A stretch of DNA of 64,000 bases. Source: Hypericibacter sp963696655. Its GTDB lineage: Bacteria; Pseudomonadota; Alphaproteobacteria; Dongiales; Dongiaceae. The stretch's first letter is position 1. Every line of letters starts with the position of its first letter. The stretch lies in NCBI GenBank assembly GCA_963696655.1, contig CAVOLB010000130.1:27940-91939 (forward strand). The letters are read 5' to 3'. The notes beneath the pieces were generated by a model. The model did no database searches, was not told where the DNA came from, and worked only from the letters and a program-made list of their open reading frames with translations. Made by a program: the position numbers and the translations under genes. Positions 61,650 to 64,000 of the stretch are shown here, piece after piece.

Positions 61650-62885
61650 CTACTCCGCCGCGATGGTCTCGCCCGTCTCTGGCTTGATCACCTGGTCGAC
61701 GATCCAGTTGGCGAGCCCCTGCACATCCGTCTCCTGGCTGCAGAGCCGCGCGATGCGGGCATAGGGCGACTGGATCCCGGCATACTGGCGCAGCGCGATC
61801 TCCTTGTCCTCGACCACGACGATGTCGTTGCGGCGGTAGTAGTTCTGCGACAGCCGCGCGAAATCCTCGCGCTCGAGATAGGATTTCGGGAACAGCGAGC
61901 TCACCGTCAGCCGCGACTTCTTCGCCGAGATCGGCTCGCTCTGGAACAGGAGCGCCCCGTCATTGCCGAGTGTCATCATCATGCCCGGCTTCAGGGTCAC
62001 GAAATAGGTGCCCTTGACCCGGTCCGGATCGATCTGCGGCATCGGCGGGAACCCGTCATAGCCGGGGAACGGCAGGAGCAGCTGGCTGCCCTCGTCATGC
62101 CGCACGAAGACGACATATTCCTGGCCCCGGGACGGCACCAGGATCGACTCCTTGGACTTCCATTGCGCCAGCGAATCCTTGTGTACATAGGGGATGTGAT
62201 AGGCGTCGATATAGTTCTCGACGAAGCATTTCCAGTTGGCGTCCATCTCGTAGACGACCTTGCGGGCGCAGGCCATGTCCTCGAGCTTGTGCGAGGCCAG
62301 GCTCTCGACGAAGGATCCCAGATGCTGCTCGAGGGTCTGCGGGCCTTCCTTGAAGCGGATGAAGATGAAGCCGCCCCAGCTGCCGCTCTCGATCTCGGCG
62401 AGCCCGAACTCTTCCTTGTTCGTGCTGTCGATCAGCGGACGGCCATCGGGGTCGTTGTAGTTCGGCGCGCCGATGAAGCGCCCGTCGAGGCCGTAGGACC
62501 AGAAGTGATAGGGACAGCGGAAGGCCTTGCAGTTGCCGGAGCCGGTCGTGAGCATCGCGCCGCGATGGCGGCAGGTATTGGCGAAGACCCGCACCTTCTC
62601 GTCCTTGCCGCGCACCACGATCATCGGCACGCCCAGGAAGGACATGGAGTGATAGTCGCCGACCTTCGGGACGATCTCCTCGCGCTCGATCAGGTTCCAG
62701 CTGCGCAGGAAGATCCGTTCCTTCTCGGCCTCCCAGAAGCGCTCCGAGGTGTAGCACCAGAGCGGCAGCGACCGCATGAGTTGCCCGCCCCGGCGAACGG
62801 CGGCATAGTGACGGGGGGAAAGGATATCCTCCGGCTCGACATTGCCGAGATCGGCACGATCTTCGTAACCTGCGTGCGTTGCCAT
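61650..62885 (-). CDS. Rieske non-haem iron oxygenase, catalytic subunit
   Basis: This 411-residue alpha subunit has the Rieske [2Fe-2S] ligands Cys105-x-His107 (CRHRG) and Cys124-xx-His127 (CPYH), and the mononuclear iron site with ENYIDAYHIPYVH. It hydroxylates or demethylates an aromatic, amine or betaine-like substrate using electrons from a reductase that is not in the window. The ATG follows GGGAGAGGG. A TetR gene is divergent, and the intergenic repeat between them is a likely control site. Confidence 0.92.
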   Translation of the reverse strand: MATHAGYEDRADLGNVEPEDILSPRHYAAVRRGGQLMRSLPLWCYTSERFWEAEKERIFLRSWNLIEREEIVPKVGDYHSMSFLGVPMIVVRGKDEKVRVFANTCRHRGAMLTTGSGNCKAFRCPYHFWSYGLDGRFIGAPNYNDPDGRPLIDSTNKEEFGLAEIESGSWGGFIFIRFKEGPQTLEQHLGSFVESLASHKLEDMACARKVVYEMDANWKCFVENYIDAYHIPYVHKDSLAQWKSKESILVPSRGQEYVVFVRHDEGSQLLLPFPGYDGFPPMPQIDPDRVKGTYFVTLKPGMMMTLGNDGALLFQSEPISAKKSRLTVSSLFPKSYLEREDFARLSQNYYRRNDIVVVEDKEIALRQYAGIQSPYARIARLCSQETDVQGLANWIVDQVIKPETGETIAAE

Positions 62886-62914
62886 GGCCCTCTCCCAGAT
62901 CTATTTATTGGGTC

Positions 62915-62943
62915 GACTAACGTTTGACAGTAGACTAACGTTT
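62915..62943. promoter_or_regulatory. Tandem direct repeats between Rieske oxygenase and TetR genes
   Basis: GACTAACGTTT occurs twice, at 62915-62925 and 62933-62943, with an 18-bp period. Each copy contains the palindromic core AACGTT. The pair lies in the 114-base divergent gap, so it is a candidate binding site for the TetR protein. A TTGACA (62924-62929) overlaps it on the plus strand. Confidence 0.55.
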
Positions 62944-62999
62944 TTTGATGGTCAAGCTGCGGGTGAGCCGGTTCAGGCCGCTTCCATCGGAGGGATGGC

Positions 63000-63614
63000 G
63001 TGACGGGACTGAGGGAACGCAAGCGCCAGGAACGCAACGACGTCATCATCGACGCGGCAATGGACCTGTTCGAGGCCCGTGGCTACGAGCAGACCACGAT
63101 GGAGGAGATCGCGGCCCGCGCCGACGTCTCGCCGCCGACGCTCTATCGCTACTTCCCGCGCAAGACCGAGCTCCTCGTCGCGCTCTTCTGGAAGGAGCGC
63201 GAACGCATGGACACGGTGCTCGAGGAGTTCCACCGCAAGTCCGTCTCCTGGGACGCTGTCAGCGCGATGGCGGGACTGCTCTATCTCAACAACAGCGGTG
63301 CCCACACCAAGGCGCAGCGCAAGCTCTGGCGCGAAGTGATGGCGGCGCTCCTGCGCATCCATGACGAAGCGACCGACGAGTTCCGCAGCATCAAGGAGCA
63401 TTTCGAGAAGCATGTCGAACGCATGCTCCGGCGCCTGCAGGATGACGGGCTGATCGCGAAGGACGCGCCCCTCGCGACAATGATGTATGTCCTCTATGCC
63501 GTCGCGGCCGAGAACTATTACCGCGTGATTGCCAACGAGTTCGAAAGCGCCGAAGAGGAGAAGCGGGCCATGGAGGAGCAGGTGGCCCTCGTCTTCAAGG
63601 GCTGGCTGACCTGA
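63000..63614 (+). CDS. TetR-family regulator
   Basis: This 204-residue TetR/AcrR repressor has an N-terminal helix-turn-helix (DAAMDLFEARGYEQTTMEEI, then AARADVSPPTLYRYF) and an all-helical ligand domain. It starts at GTG 63000 with GGAGGG upstream. It is divergent from the Rieske oxygenase and in line with the acyl-CoA dehydrogenase downstream, and is the probable regulator of one or both. Confidence 0.92.
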   Translation: MTGLRERKRQERNDVIIDAAMDLFEARGYEQTTMEEIAARADVSPPTLYRYFPRKTELLVALFWKERERMDTVLEEFHRKSVSWDAVSAMAGLLYLNNSGAHTKAQRKLWREVMAALLRIHDEATDEFRSIKEHFEKHVERMLRRLQDDGLIAKDAPLATMMYVLYAVAAENYYRVIANEFESAEEEKRAMEEQVALVFKGWLT

Positions 63615-63744
63615 CCGACGCCAGGATAGAAATTCCGAATCCTCCGAATCTCCGCTCCGGAAATCCCGGTTCTCTCTTCCTATCCCCGGACGACCGCCGC
63701 ATGATCGGCACGCGGGGTTTCATCCATGAGGGGATGGTGTCGAG

Positions 63745-64000
63745 ATGAGCGGCGGCAAGAGCTGGAATGGCGAAGCCTTCTGGGGCGTGGGCTTCGAGTA
63801 CGATCCGCAATGGCTGTTGACCGAGGAGCAGCAGCGGCTGCAGGCGCGGTTGATCGAGCTGTCGGCAACGGCGATGCGCGCGAATGCCGAGGAATCGGAC
63901 CGGGGCTTCGTGTTCCCGCGCAAGAACTTCGAGCTCCTGGCGAAGGAAGGACTGCTGGGGCTGATCGTCCCGAAATCCCTGGGCGGACGCGGCGAGAGTC
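63745..64000 (+). CDS. Acyl-CoA dehydrogenase, N-terminal part cut by window end
   Basis: The frame from ATG 63745 is open to the window edge (85 complete codons). It encodes an acyl-CoA-dehydrogenase-like start: a helical segment with LTEEQQRLQARLIELSATA, then FPRKNFELLAKEGLLGLIVP and SLGGRG. The rest is outside the window, so the specificity is unknown. It follows the tetR gene by 130 bases in the same direction and could be part of the same catabolic function as the Rieske oxygenase. Confidence 0.78.
   Translation, partial: MSGGKSWNGEAFWGVGFEYDPQWLLTEEQQRLQARLIELSATAMRANAEESDRGFVFPRKNFELLAKEGLLGLIVPKSLGGRGES

Noticed and set aside
1..64000. tRNA, rRNA, CRISPR arrays, insertion sequences, prophage or attachment sites
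   Set aside because: Reading the intergenic regions showed no tRNA-like cloverleaf next to an integrase, no regularly spaced repeats and no transposase or phage protein motifs.

Overview
The window is a high-GC chromosomal stretch of an alphaproteobacterium, probably of the Rhodospirillales/Hyphomicrobiales kind. The evidence is dense codirectional operons, frequent GTG and TTG starts, a GGAAC-N17-GTT element like an EcfG general-stress promoter, and gene families typical of soil or plant-associated alphaproteobacteria. I see no rRNA, tRNA, CRISPR array, insertion sequence or prophage. The assignment to a group is inference.

Left part (1-19.9 kb). Positions 3-3222 hold the end of nadE, pncB and a NadM-like adenylyltransferase, which together cover all three steps from nicotinate to NAD. 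A GC-rich palindromic element separates them from a large catabolic locus (3370-19895). That locus has two divergent arms around a LacI-type regulator. The leftward arm encodes a DapA-family lyase, a proline-racemase-family enzyme, an aldehyde dehydrogenase and an SDR. The rightward arm encodes a sugar-type ABC importer, a GMC oxidoreductase, a second DapA-family lyase, a second proline-racemase-family enzyme, an SDR, a DUF1349 protein and a second aldehyde dehydrogenase. An identical 14-bp near-palindrome, TGTAATCGATTTCA, lies before each arm and is the probable LacI operator. The enzyme set resembles hydroxyproline catabolism (epimerase, deaminase, semialdehyde dehydrogenase), duplicated and joined to a sugar importer.

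Middle part (19.9-39.4 kb). This is mostly housekeeping and signalling: GreB, an arylamine N-acetyltransferase, a 2OG-Fe(II) oxygenase with a TonB-like tail, a CHASE4-type sensor kinase followed by a receiver-kinase hybrid, a DMT exporter, a haem-oxygenase-like diiron protein with a methyltransferase, an HtrA-like protease behind a DNA-binding-only LuxR fragment, a MacA/MacB-type exporter, PrfC, a DJ-1/PfpI protein, pyrophosphatase, a cupin, two small unknown proteins and a SYLF protein.

Right part (39.4-64 kb). First comes a leftward acyl-CoA cluster (CaiB-type CoA transferase, MmgE/PrpD, acyl-CoA dehydrogenase, MaoC-like hydratase, aldehyde dehydrogenase) with a LysR regulator upstream. Next is a leftward block of eleven codirectional genes (61147 down to 47038): a periplasmic binding protein, a sugar-type ABC ATPase fused to a PEBP/YbhB domain, an SCP2-like protein, an alpha/beta hydrolase, two permeases, a proteorhodopsin homologue that lacks the retinal-binding lysine, a very long flotillin, a four-helix membrane protein, a sodium:solute symporter and a LysR regulator. 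Upstream lie a 51-residue basic protein, a Rieske oxygenase, a divergent TetR regulator with direct-repeat candidate operators, and the start of an acyl-CoA dehydrogenase cut by the window edge.

The most unusual items are the lysine-less rhodopsin with a flotillin in a transport operon, and the ABC ATPase-PEBP fusion in the same operon.
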